Shown: piece by piece, positions 40,693-49,040 of the stretch | Layout of the letters: the number at the start of each line of letters is the position of its first letter | Numbering within the stretch: position 1 is the stretch's first letter | Source: Sediminispirochaeta bajacaliforniensis DSM 16054 | GTDB taxonomy: Bacteria; Spirochaetota; Spirochaetia; DSM-16054; Sediminispirochaetaceae | Assembly (NCBI RefSeq): GCF_000378205.1 | Contig: NZ_KB899412.1 | Coordinates: forward strand, 62,001-126,000 | Reading direction: 5' to 3' | DNA length: 64,000 bases | Notes under the pieces: model-generated | Seen by the model: only the letters and a program-made list of their open reading frames with translations | Told to the model about the DNA's origin: nothing | The model's database searches: none | Position numbers and translations under genes: made by a program

Positions 40693-42314
40693 TGCTACAA
40701 TCCCCTTTCGGGAGTGTCGATAAACGAGTTATGGATATCTTTGTTGTTCTGAATGCAATTCACATCGACGGTCATGCCTTCGATCCTCTTTTCTCCGACG
40801 GTGATACCGCTTTATCGAGGACGGTTCGAAAAGCCTTGTCTCTTGCCCCCGGCGGCCGGTGCTTCCTTTTCCTTCCCGTATGCTATGTAGATGTCGCCTC
40901 CAGGCATCTGCGGAAAAAGGGACTTAATGCCGTAGTCTTCGTACAGCGGCAGCAGTGGGATACCGATGCCTTTCTCCAGGCCCTGGATGAGGCTGCATCG
41001 TCGCTTCCGTCTCCGGCAGAGGGGGCTTTGCAGCTTTTTTACCACCTCTATGCCGATGCTCCCCTCTTTGATGAAAGCCTTGCCCTGCGTATGCTGCATA
41101 ATCACGAACATTATTATGCAACCTACAGTTTTGCCGACGGTTATCCCCGGTTCTTTGCTCCCGAGATCGTATCGGTTTCGGCGATAGGACAGATACGGGA
41201 GCTCTATCGCTCCTCACACTCTTCCGGCAAGGATGTACCGCTATCCGATTCCATCCTTTTCGATCTTATCCAAAAGGATATCAACGCCTTCGATATCGAG
41301 ACGGAGATAGCCCCCGACGACCTGCGCCTTCTTCGGGTCGATCTTGTGGCCCGGGGAAAAGAGCGGACCCTGCTTCTCAAGCATATTATCGACGCCGGCG
41401 GAGAGGTGGATCCCATTCCGGAGATTTTGGTCCGACAGCCTGCATTGCTGCGGACCGTACCCGCCTTTATCTATATCCAGATCCATTCCGCTTGCCCTCA
41501 GCGTTGCAGTTGGTGCCCCTATCCGAAGGCGCCGTCGAAGGCGATCGATCGCAACGAATCGATGAGCCCCGAGGCCCTTGCATCCATCCTCGATCAGGTT
41601 GTCGAGCTTAGTGAAGAGGCGGTGATCGGCCTTTCCCTTTGGGGGGAGCCTGCGCTCCATCCCGACATCCAGACAATGGTTGGAAAGGTAATCTCCCGGC
41701 CCGGATTATCCGCCATGATCGAAACCTCAGGAGTCGGATGGAACTTGTCCGTGTTGGACGCCATTGCTGCTCTTGAGACAGCAACGGAGCGCATCGAATG
41801 GATCGTTTCCCTGGATGCCTTTGAGGTTGACAGCTATCGTCGCTTTCGAGGAGAGGGCATGGAAGAAGCCTTGGCAACGGTGAGGGCTCTCGCCGAGCGC
41901 TTTCCCGGTCATGTGAGGGTCCAGGCGGTCAGAACGAAAGAGAATGAGGCCGAGCTTGAGCAATTTTACCGCTTTTGGAAAAAGCAGAACGTGGAGGTGA
42001 TCATTCAGAAATACGACAATTTTGCCGGAGCGCTTGAAGAGAGGAAGGTTACCGATCTTTCCCCTGTGGTCCGCTTCCCCTGTTGGCATCTGAAACGTGA
42101 CCTTCATATCTTTCTTGACGGTTCGGTGCCGCTCTGCAAGGAGATCATTCCCGGAAGCGAGTCTATAGACCAGGGGACACTGCTCGGCAACGTTTTCGAA
42201 GAGCCACTGAAGGACATTTGGAAGCGTGGGGAGGAGCGGTATCTTGCTCATATCCGACAGGAATGGGGATATCCCTGCGAGGGTTGTGATGAGTACTACA
42301 CATTTAATTTCTGA
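40692..42314 (+). CDS. Spiro-SPASM-type radical SAM protein
   Basis: A protein of up to 540 residues. The N-terminal ~190 residues resemble a nucleotidyltransferase-like fold ('DIFVVLNAIHIDGHAF', 'GGRCFLFLPVCYVDVASRHL') and include a 'HNHEHYYATYSFADGYP' segment. The radical SAM domain follows with the 4Fe-4S motif 'IHSACPQRCSWCPYPK' (C-x3-C-x2-C). A C-terminal SPASM region has auxiliary-cluster Cys residues ('FPCWHLKRDLHIFLDGSVPLCKEI' and 'YPCEGCDEYY'). This layout matches the spirochete-restricted spiro-SPASM family; its substrate is unknown. An ATG at 40731 (MDIFVVLNA) is an equally plausible start. It heads a cluster of glycan-type genes, overlapping the next gene by 26 bp. Confidence 0.85.
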   Translation: MLQSPFGSVDKRVMDIFVVLNAIHIDGHAFDPLFSDGDTALSRTVRKALSLAPGGRCFLFLPVCYVDVASRHLRKKGLNAVVFVQRQQWDTDAFLQALDEAASSLPSPAEGALQLFYHLYADAPLFDESLALRMLHNHEHYYATYSFADGYPRFFAPEIVSVSAIGQIRELYRSSHSSGKDVPLSDSILFDLIQKDINAFDIETEIAPDDLRLLRVDLVARGKERTLLLKHIIDAGGEVDPIPEILVRQPALLRTVPAFIYIQIHSACPQRCSWCPYPKAPSKAIDRNESMSPEALASILDQVVELSEEAVIGLSLWGEPALHPDIQTMVGKVISRPGLSAMIETSGVGWNLSVLDAIAALETATERIEWIVSLDAFEVDSYRRFRGEGMEEALATVRALAERFPGHVRVQAVRTKENEAELEQFYRFWKKQNVEVIIQKYDNFAGALEERKVTDLSPVVRFPCWHLKRDLHIFLDGSVPLCKEIIPGSESIDQGTLLGNVFEEPLKDIWKRGEERYLAHIRQEWGYPCEGCDEYYTFNF

Positions 42315-43248
42315 CGATTCACATCTTCCCTATACCATCGTCGGGAAGAAACGCGAAGACCGAAAGCTCACCATTCCGCCCCTTTTATCTTTGGTTGTTC
42401 TCAATAGGGGAGGGCGTCCCTATCGGAACGATTATTTTCGGGAACTTGAGCGTATAGGGAATTTCGAGATTATCTCTGTGGAGGGACAGGAACGTTCCTT
42501 CGATGTTGAGGCCCTTTCGGCTAGATATCCCCAGGTCTGTTTTCTCTTGCTGCATCAAAGGGTTTCGGCTGGGGAGGCGGTCAATCTCGGTATGAAGGAG
42601 GCCCAGGGCCGACTTGTCCTCGTGCTTTGGAATGATATGCTGCCCGGTCCCCTTTCCGAGGGGCTCCTTTCGCGAATATTGTCCCAGGAACGGCTTTGTA
42701 CGGTTCCTCATCTCCAATCGCCAAAGCTCGAAACGGTTCCTTCCATCGCGGCGCCTGCCTTTTATCGCAACAGGCTCAAGACGCTCCCCATGGTGCCGAG
42801 CGCCGATGCTGTTCCCTCTCTCTTCCCCTTCGATTATTGTGGCCTCTACGAACGGGAGCGCTTCCTCCTGCTTGGCGGGTACGATGGCCTGATCTCAAAT
42901 CCCCATTGGCAGAAAATGGATTTTGGGTTTCGGACCCACATGTGGGGAGAAAAACTGCTTTGTTCCACCTCCTTCCGCGTTCGCTATCTTGGCGACCATG
43001 AAGCGGAGGATACCACTCCGGATGCGAGCTATGGTCGTTTTTATCTGAAGAATCTTGCCGTTCGCTTCGATGGGGATGCCGGTGTCTTGCCGGCAGGACG
43101 CTTTCTACCCTATGCAGGAAAGCAAGGAGGGTCGATTTTTTCCAGGATCAGGGAGTTTCGTGATGCTTCCCATTGGGTCCGCGAAAACCGGTTTCGTTTC
43201 TGCCGGGATGCCCGCAGTGTGACGGACCTGTGGGAGACTGTCGAATGA
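42289..43248 (+). CDS. Putative glycosyltransferase (GT2/GT-A-like)
   Basis: A 319-residue protein with features of GT-A glycosyltransferases: 'LSLVVLNRGGRPYRNDYFRELE' at the N-terminus, 'VNLGMKEAQGRLVLVLWNDMLPG' where a D-x-D-like site would sit, and 'FPFDYCGLYERERFLLLGGYDGL', similar to the acceptor-side motif of GT2 enzymes. The usual DxD is reduced to N-D, so donor use is uncertain. The ATG at 42289 follows GAGGG; it overlaps the SPASM gene by 26 bp and the SpsF-like gene by 4 bp. It probably adds a sugar in the same pathway as its neighbours. Confidence 0.65.
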   Translation: MSTTHLISDDSHLPYTIVGKKREDRKLTIPPLLSLVVLNRGGRPYRNDYFRELERIGNFEIISVEGQERSFDVEALSARYPQVCFLLLHQRVSAGEAVNLGMKEAQGRLVLVLWNDMLPGPLSEGLLSRILSQERLCTVPHLQSPKLETVPSIAAPAFYRNRLKTLPMVPSADAVPSLFPFDYCGLYERERFLLLGGYDGLISNPHWQKMDFGFRTHMWGEKLLCSTSFRVRYLGDHEAEDTTPDASYGRFYLKNLAVRFDGDAGVLPAGRFLPYAGKQGGSIFSRIREFRDASHWVRENRFRFCRDARSVTDLWETVE

Positions 43249-43952
43249 GTAGTACCACAAAGGATGCGGTTCTTCTGCAAGTGCGTCTGGATTCCACGAG
43301 GCTCCCGGGAAAGGCACTCCTTGCCTTGGGCGATTTAACCGTTGTTGAGCATGCCATGCGCTCTCTTTTGTTGGTCCCCGCTTCCAATCGGCTTCTTGTT
43401 ACTGATGCCGATAGTGCTTCCCGGCTTCGACCTCTTGCAGGAAAGTGGAATTTTGAACTTTTTACAGGACCCAAAGAGGATGTTCTCAAGCGTTTTGCCC
43501 TGGCCATTGAAGGCAGGAATTTTAATCGTATCCTACGGGCAACCGGGGACAATCCCCTGGTCAGTGCTTCCCTCGCATCACAACTTCTCGAACTCCAGCA
43601 GATCCACGGCTGGGACTATTGCGGCTTTCTTGGCCCACCTCTTGGCACCGGTGTTGAGGTGATGAGGGCAGAGGCCTTGCGTTTGGCAGATAAGGAGAGC
43701 ACCGATCCCTACGAACGGGAGCATGTCGCCCCCTATCTGTATCATCGACCCGAACGGTTTCGTATTGCCAGACCCCAGGCCCCTGTAGCCCTTTCCCTGC
43801 CGGATATGCGAGTGACCCTCGATACCCCGGAAGATTATCGTTATCTCTCCCGTATTTTTCGGGAGTGTTATACCGGAAAGCCCATACCGGTACAACGGCT
43901 CATTTCATGGTACCGTGCATCTGAGGAAGAAGGGAGCCGCGGGCGTGGGTGA
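43245..43952 (+). CDS. SpsF-like cytidylyltransferase-family protein
   Basis: A 235-residue nucleotidyltransferase of the CMP-sugar synthetase (SpsF/NeuA-like) family. The nucleotide loop is 'VLLQVRLDSTRLPGKALLALG' (residues about 9-29), with 'RATGDNPLVSASLASQLLELQ' as the metal/sugar segment and 'REHVAPYLYHRPERF' near the end. Such enzymes activate sugars, often acidic ones, with CTP. The start overlaps the previous stop by ATGA and the next gene's GTG start by 8 bp, so the cluster is tightly coupled. Together with the SpsG-like protein it resembles surface-polysaccharide modules. Confidence 0.82.
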   Translation: MSSTTKDAVLLQVRLDSTRLPGKALLALGDLTVVEHAMRSLLLVPASNRLLVTDADSASRLRPLAGKWNFELFTGPKEDVLKRFALAIEGRNFNRILRATGDNPLVSASLASQLLELQQIHGWDYCGFLGPPLGTGVEVMRAEALRLADKESTDPYEREHVAPYLYHRPERFRIARPQAPVALSLPDMRVTLDTPEDYRYLSRIFRECYTGKPIPVQRLISWYRASEEEGSRGRG

Positions 43953-45801
43953 TAATCGACGAGAAAGCCCTCCGGTGGTATGTGTTCCCCGTTTTTCCAA
44001 GGGAAGCGGTACCGGCCATATTGTCCGTTCCCTTCGTCTGGCACGGCGTGCTCACGACGAGGGGCGTAAGATGCTGATTGCCGTCGATGAGGGTCAGCTT
44101 GTCAATGCGCGGAAGCTTGCCCTTCTCCATGGGGTGGACCCATGCCTGCTCTTTTCCTTAGAGGCTCTTCCCCATCACCCGGTGATCTGTGGGGAGAAAG
44201 CTCCCGCTCCTCTTATCGTCGCCGATCTTCGAGCCTCCTCAGCTGAGGAAGTGGCGTTTCTGGATTCCCTCGGTTATCTTGTGGGAATCGATGAGGGAGG
44301 CGATTTTCGTCAGCAGTTTCCTTTTCTCATCGATCTTTTGCCGAAGCGTAAACAGGGAGGGAAGGCCAATATCGGTATCCTTCCCTCCATCGGTGAAGTC
44401 GAAACAAAGAGAAGTTCTGATCTCCCGTCCGTTTTGATTTCCTTCGGGGGGGAGGACCCTGAGAATTTGACCCCTCTTATTGTCCGACTCTTGATCGATG
44501 GTGCCTATCTCCAGGCTTCTCAGATTCAGGTGATTCGCAGAAGCATAGGTGAGCCCTTTGCCTTACCGGCTGGAGTAAAGCAAATCGACCCGGTTTCGGA
44601 TCCGCTTCCCCTGTTCCGTTCATCCGACCTGCTTATAAGCTCTTTTGGCCTGACTGCCTGGGAAGCGGTCTCCTGCGGTATTGCCGTTCTTTTGCTCAAC
44701 CCCTCACGGTATCATCAGCTCCTTTCCACGCGGAGCGGTTTCTCTTCTCTCGGCTGGGTGTCGGGTAGGAAGGGGCGGAGCCGCCTTAAAACCCGGCTGC
44801 GGCACCTGTTTCCTGAACGGCAGCTTACCTGGTCGGGGATCAGTCGGCTTCATATCCCACATCCGGGGGATGAGTGGAGTTGCAATCGCGATGTTGAGTC
44901 GTTGATCCTCTCGATGAGGCCCGAAGGAGGCGTCATCTGCCCCCTGTGCGGCCGTCGCCTTAACAGTGTGGAGAGTCCTGTGGTACATCGGAGTGAGGAA
45001 CGGTCGGTACGGCGTTGTTCCTCCTGTGGAGCCATGGTCCTTTTCGATCCCTTTCCTCCTGAGAATCGATACGGTGAAGACTATTTCTTTTCCGAGTACC
45101 GGAGCCAATACGGGCGGGATTATCTGGAGGATTTCGACCACATCAAGACCCTTTCTGTGCAGCGCTTGGAGCATATCACCGCCGTTATCGGGAAAACTTC
45201 CGGCCCTCGGCTTCTTGATATCGGTTGTGCTTACGGCCCCTTTCTTGCCGCGGCCCGGGATGCAGGGTTTTTCTGTGAAGGCATCGAGATCACCCCCGGT
45301 GCCGTATCATATGTAAAAGAGCGGCTCGGTATTCCGGTTTATGCAGGATCTGTCGATGATATACTTTTTGACGGTCCCCTTGAAGCAATGGCCGCACACT
45401 ACGATGTCATTACCCTTTGGTATGTAGTCGAACACCTGCCGAACCTTTTTCAGGTCATCGAGGGGATACAACGTCTGCTCCGTCCCGGTGGTGTATTCGC
45501 GTTCTCGACGCCTTCGTTCCGCGGCATGAGTGCCAGACGTAAGCCTGATGCATTTTTTGCTGCGAGTCCTTCGGATCATCTTTCGATCATGGCTCCGGGG
45601 CAGGTTTCCAGCTGGCTTTCCCGCCATGGTTTTCGTGTCGACAGACTTGTTTCCACCGGTATTCACAGCGAGCGTTTCCCTTTTCCGTTTAGCGCTTTTC
45701 CTGAAAGCCTTCTCCATTCCCTTGCAGCTCGTTTGCGTCTGGGAGATACCTTTGAACTCTATGCAACAAAACAGGAGCGCCGTCATGATAGGCCAAAATA
45801 A
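43945..45801 (+). CDS. SpsG-like glycosyl-nucleotide protein fused to a SAM methyltransferase
   Basis: A 618-residue fusion. Residues about 10-320 resemble SpsG/PseG-type GT-B proteins ('VPRFSKGSGTGHIVRSLRLARRAHDEG', 'LPSVLISFGGEDPENLTPL', 'DLLISSFGLTAWEAVSCGIAVLLLNPS'), which act on UDP-linked amino sugars. A zinc-ribbon-like part follows ('VICPLCGRRLNS...VRRCSSCGAMV', four Cys). It leads into a class I methyltransferase with 'RLLDIGCAYGPFLAAARDAGF' and 'YDVITLWYVVEHLPN'. The GTG at 43945 is chosen because AAGGGAG precedes it by eight bases; a GTG at 43915 has no ribosome site. Both parts are consistent with making a methylated surface sugar. Confidence 0.8.
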   Translation: MGDNRRESPPVVCVPRFSKGSGTGHIVRSLRLARRAHDEGRKMLIAVDEGQLVNARKLALLHGVDPCLLFSLEALPHHPVICGEKAPAPLIVADLRASSAEEVAFLDSLGYLVGIDEGGDFRQQFPFLIDLLPKRKQGGKANIGILPSIGEVETKRSSDLPSVLISFGGEDPENLTPLIVRLLIDGAYLQASQIQVIRRSIGEPFALPAGVKQIDPVSDPLPLFRSSDLLISSFGLTAWEAVSCGIAVLLLNPSRYHQLLSTRSGFSSLGWVSGRKGRSRLKTRLRHLFPERQLTWSGISRLHIPHPGDEWSCNRDVESLILSMRPEGGVICPLCGRRLNSVESPVVHRSEERSVRRCSSCGAMVLFDPFPPENRYGEDYFFSEYRSQYGRDYLEDFDHIKTLSVQRLEHITAVIGKTSGPRLLDIGCAYGPFLAAARDAGFFCEGIEITPGAVSYVKERLGIPVYAGSVDDILFDGPLEAMAAHYDVITLWYVVEHLPNLFQVIEGIQRLLRPGGVFAFSTPSFRGMSARRKPDAFFAASPSDHLSIMAPGQVSSWLSRHGFRVDRLVSTGIHSERFPFPFSAFPESLLHSLAARLRLGDTFELYATKQERRHDRPK

Positions 45802-47452
45802 TGAAACTGCTGCGGCAAAAAAACGTATCTTGATTCTTGGAGCCGGAATTATGCAGCTTCCGGCGATTCGAATTGCAAAGGCGAAGGGGTGGTATGTGGC
45901 CGTGGCCGATGGATCCGACGAGGCTCCCGGCATTTCCCTCGCCGATCGGTTTTTTCATGTGGATTTGAAGGCGTGGGAAGCGATGACCGATGCTGCCGAG
46001 GTGATGCGGCAGGAAGGGGGTATCGATGGGGTGTTTACCGCCGGTACCGATTTTTCGCTCACCGTCGCGCGTGTGGCGGAAAAGCTCACGCTTCCCGGTA
46101 TATCCGTCGAAGCAGCCATGGCTGCAAGCGATAAGGCGCTTATGCGAAGAACTCTTTCCAATGCGAATGTCCGTGTTCCCCGATTCGTGCAATTGGCCGG
46201 TGGAGAAAAAAAACTTTCAAAAGAGCTATCGTATCCCCTTGTGGTAAAACCGGTCGACAACATGGGTGCCAGGGGGGTCAGAAGGGTTGATAATGATGAA
46301 GAGCTTTCCTCCGCCCTCGATGACGCCTTTCGTTTCAGTCGAAGTGGTTCGGTGATCGTTGAAGAGTTTCTCGATGGACCGGAATTCAGCATCGACGCCT
46401 TGGTGGAGAAGGGACAGGTGCGTTTTTGCGGTATTGCCGATCGTCACATCACCTTTGCTCCCTATTTTGTCGAGATGGGGCATACCATTCCCTCTTCGGC
46501 TTCTGCCGATATGATCGAAGAGGTAAAGCGGGAATTTCTTAAGGCAGTAGCGGCCATTGGGATCGATAATGGTGCTGCAAAAGGAGATGTGAAGTTTTGC
46601 CGGGGAAAGGCCTGGATTGGTGAGGTCGCCGCACGACTTTCCGGTGGCTTCATGTCGGGCTGGACCTATCCCCTCTCCAGCGGGGTCGAACCGACCGACG
46701 GTGCCCTGAATATTGCCGTCGGATTACCGGCAAATCTTCCCTCTCCCGTGCGCAATCATACCTGTGCCGAACGAGGCTTTATCTCGGTACCTGGTGTCGT
46801 CGCTTCCGTGGAATCTCTGGGTAAGGCAAGGGCCATCAAAAGCGTTAAGGAAATATTCGTTCTTATTAAGCCGGGGAGTGAGGTGAACTTTCCGGTGAAC
46901 AACGTACAGAAATGCGGAAATGTTCTGGCATCTGCAGACCGTCGTGAACAGGCTGTTTCCGCTGCCCAGGATGGGGCGGGACGGGTCTTGGTACGACTTG
47001 TTCCCGGTGAAAAACGAACAGGGGCCTTTCTGTTTGGAAAAAAAGAAGCCTGGATTCCCGATGCGTATACCCTTTCCTGTGAGGAGAATCGTGCTGCACT
47101 TTCACGTCTTGAGCCGATCTACGGCGTTGACAAAAGGCTTTCCTCGCCTCTCTCCGACTCAATTACCCTTGTCTCTCTGCCGATACTCAGAAACGAGGTT
47201 GCAGTAGATTGGCATGGCCTCGGTTTGAGGGAAGGCTTTGATCGTCTTCTTGCTCTTACCGGAGTATCTGCCGTGAATCCCCAAAAGTGGAGGATGTCCG
47301 GACAAGAGAGACTCCTCCTCGGGTCGCTCTTCTGGAGGGCTTTTCTGCGGGGAGGCGTTCAGGGAGGGGTATGGATCATCGACACGGTCCGCTCTTGGAG
47401 AGAGCGGGATATCGACTATAGGCGGGAGTTACAAATTTGGGAAAACGCATAG
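45785..47452 (+). CDS. ATP-grasp ligase-like protein with long uncharacterised C-terminal region
   Basis: A 555-residue protein. The pre-ATP-grasp Rossmann region starts 'RILILGAGIMQLPAIRIAKAKGWYVAVADG'. The ATP-grasp domain (about 105-300) contains 'YPLVVKPVDNMGARGVRRVDNDEEL', 'SVIVEEFLDGPEFSIDALVEKGQ' and the metal segment 'GAAKGDVKFCRGKAWIGEVAARLSGGFMSG'. Such enzymes join a carboxylate to an amine or similar with ATP. The last 230 residues have no family I recognise. The ATG at 45785 has AGGAG eight bases before it; it overlaps the previous gene by 17 bp. It may attach an amino acid or amide to the glycan. Confidence 0.82.
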   Translation: MIGQNNETAAAKKRILILGAGIMQLPAIRIAKAKGWYVAVADGSDEAPGISLADRFFHVDLKAWEAMTDAAEVMRQEGGIDGVFTAGTDFSLTVARVAEKLTLPGISVEAAMAASDKALMRRTLSNANVRVPRFVQLAGGEKKLSKELSYPLVVKPVDNMGARGVRRVDNDEELSSALDDAFRFSRSGSVIVEEFLDGPEFSIDALVEKGQVRFCGIADRHITFAPYFVEMGHTIPSSASADMIEEVKREFLKAVAAIGIDNGAAKGDVKFCRGKAWIGEVAARLSGGFMSGWTYPLSSGVEPTDGALNIAVGLPANLPSPVRNHTCAERGFISVPGVVASVESLGKARAIKSVKEIFVLIKPGSEVNFPVNNVQKCGNVLASADRREQAVSAAQDGAGRVLVRLVPGEKRTGAFLFGKKEAWIPDAYTLSCEENRAALSRLEPIYGVDKRLSSPLSDSITLVSLPILRNEVAVDWHGLGLREGFDRLLALTGVSAVNPQKWRMSGQERLLLGSLFWRAFLRGGVQGGVWIIDTVRSWRERDIDYRRELQIWENA

Positions 47453-48444
47453 CCGCAGCCGCACTGCTGTTCTTTCTGTGTGCTCTTATCCCCGCGGCTG
47501 GGCAACAGGCTTTGAAACCGGAAATAGAGAGCCTTGGTCTGGGTTTTAGATGGGACCCCTATCTTGAAATGGGGGTTTTAGAGCGGAGTGGCCATTCTTT
47601 ACGCTTTACTCTCGACGGAAGCTACTATCTTTTGGATGGGAATGAGATCGGCAGCGGTTCCGTCACCCGAAACAAGGAAGGGTCCCTTGTCGCTGACCAG
47701 CCTTTTATCACCGCACTGAGAGAGCATTTTCCCGTTTCCGATGTCAGTGCCGTCTCCGTAACGACCATCATTATCGATGCAGGTCACGGCGGTAAAGATC
47801 CCGGTGCCGTCGGTCGCCATACGATAGATGGAAAGCCTTATGTAATCAAAGAAAAGGACATCGTCCTTGAGGTTGCCAAAGAACTCTATGCCATGCTTTC
47901 GAAGAACTATCCGGAAAAACGTATCATGCTGACTCGAAATGACGATGTCTATCCTACCCTTGAAGAACGGACCGAGATAGCCAATTCGGTGGAATTGGGG
48001 GAAAACGAGGCGATGGTCTTTATCTCGATTCATGCCAACGCTTCCCTCAACAGCAAGGCTTCCGGCTTTGAGGTATGGTATCTGCCTCCGGATTACCGGA
48101 GAGAACTGATCGATCCCGAAAGTATTGATCCGAATGCCAGGGAGGTCGCTCCCATTCTCAATACCATGCTTGAAGAGGAATATACCGTTGAAAGTATCCT
48201 TCTCGCCCGTAGTGTTTCGGCAGGGATGGAACAAATGATCGGCGATAAAAGCGAAAACCGCGGGCTGAAAGAGGAATCGTGGTTTGTTGTACGTAATGCG
48301 AAGATGCCTTCGGTGCTTATCGAGCTGGGCTTTGTCACGAATCCCGAAGAGGCACGCCTTCTTGGAGACGCCGGCTACTTGAAGAAACTGACCCAGGGCA
48401 TCTATAATGGCGTCGTTGGATTTATTAATCGCTTCGGCGAATGA
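47437..48444 (+). CDS. N-acetylmuramoyl-L-alanine amidase (Amidase_3)
   Basis: A 335-residue exported cell-wall hydrolase that cuts the bond between MurNAc and L-Ala. A signal peptide ('RIAAAALLFFLCALIPAAG') precedes a ~90-residue unknown domain. The zinc amidase domain (about 105-330) has 'TIIIDAGHGGKDPGAVG', the Glu after 'EKDIVLEVAKEL', 'FISIHANAS', and the catalytic Glu in 'VLIELGFVTNPEEA'. The start is a TTG at 47437 with GGGAG eight bases before; no ATG or GTG fits. It overlaps the ATP-grasp gene by 16 bp. It may serve cell separation or periplasmic flagellum passage. Confidence 0.9.
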   Translation: MGKRIAAAALLFFLCALIPAAGQQALKPEIESLGLGFRWDPYLEMGVLERSGHSLRFTLDGSYYLLDGNEIGSGSVTRNKEGSLVADQPFITALREHFPVSDVSAVSVTTIIIDAGHGGKDPGAVGRHTIDGKPYVIKEKDIVLEVAKELYAMLSKNYPEKRIMLTRNDDVYPTLEERTEIANSVELGENEAMVFISIHANASLNSKASGFEVWYLPPDYRRELIDPESIDPNAREVAPILNTMLEEEYTVESILLARSVSAGMEQMIGDKSENRGLKEESWFVVRNAKMPSVLIELGFVTNPEEARLLGDAGYLKKLTQGIYNGVVGFINRFGE

Positions 48445-48459
48445 GGCGGAGTTCTATTT

Positions 48460-48954
48460 GTGGTTAAACACGTAGCGAAACAGTATCGAATCCCGGTAAT
48501 TGTTCCTTGGATGTCGTTGCTCTTACTGGCCCTTTTTCTTCTTTCTCTGACTCTTTTCCTGGTTCAGGGAAGGGAGATCAGGAGAAAAGTGTTTTTCTTT
48601 CCTCAGTATAAAGCGAGCATGGTTGCCGGTGAGAGCAGAAACCTTCCAGTGAGGGATGACCTCGAAGGAAATATCGAGCTTTTGGTAGATGAGATTCTTC
48701 TGGGACCGATTGTGGTGACCAACGAACGACTTTTCCCCGAGGGAACGAAACTTCGGACGGTCATGGTGAGAGATAAGACCGTTTATATCGATTTGAGTAT
48801 CGAGGCGGTGCTGGATACGAAAAATAGCGAGTTAAGCTTTCAGGAAGCTCTCGGTGTACTCCGAAAGACCGTCAAGTTCAATTATCCCTCTGTTGAAAAG
48901 ATCATCATCACTATTGACGGTGAAACGCCAAGACTCTCGCCTTCGAAAGGGTGA
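48460..48954 (+). CDS. Membrane-anchored GerMN-domain protein
   Basis: A 164-residue protein with one N-terminal membrane helix ('VPWMSLLLLALFLLSLTLFLVQ', residues about 16-37) and a periplasmic GerMN domain ('LLVDEILLGPIVVTNERLFPEGTKLRTVMV', 'YIDLSIEAVL', 'FNYPSVEKIIITIDGETP'). GerMN domains are found in cell-envelope and sporulation proteins and probably bind envelope components; no enzymatic activity is known. The GTG start at 48460 has GGCGGAG eight bases before. It follows the amidase gene by 15 bp and is likely co-transcribed. Confidence 0.82.
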   Translation: MVKHVAKQYRIPVIVPWMSLLLLALFLLSLTLFLVQGREIRRKVFFFPQYKASMVAGESRNLPVRDDLEGNIELLVDEILLGPIVVTNERLFPEGTKLRTVMVRDKTVYIDLSIEAVLDTKNSELSFQEALGVLRKTVKFNYPSVEKIIITIDGETPRLSPSKG

Positions 48955-48970
48955 AAAACCAGAAAAATCG

Positions 48971-48998
48971 TTGACAAACCTAAACCGTTCCGTATAAT
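48971..48998 (+). promoter_or_regulatory. flaA promoter
   Basis: A near-ideal sigma-70 promoter: perfect TTGACA (48971-48976), 16-base spacer and perfect TATAAT (48993-48998), 42 bases before the flaA ATG. ACCGTT (48984-48989) and AACGGT (49009-49014) flank the -10 as an inverted repeat and may be an operator. Confidence 0.8.
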
Positions 48999-49040
48999 TT
49001 TAGTTGGAAACGGTAACTTGTTTATAAAAAGGAGCACTGG

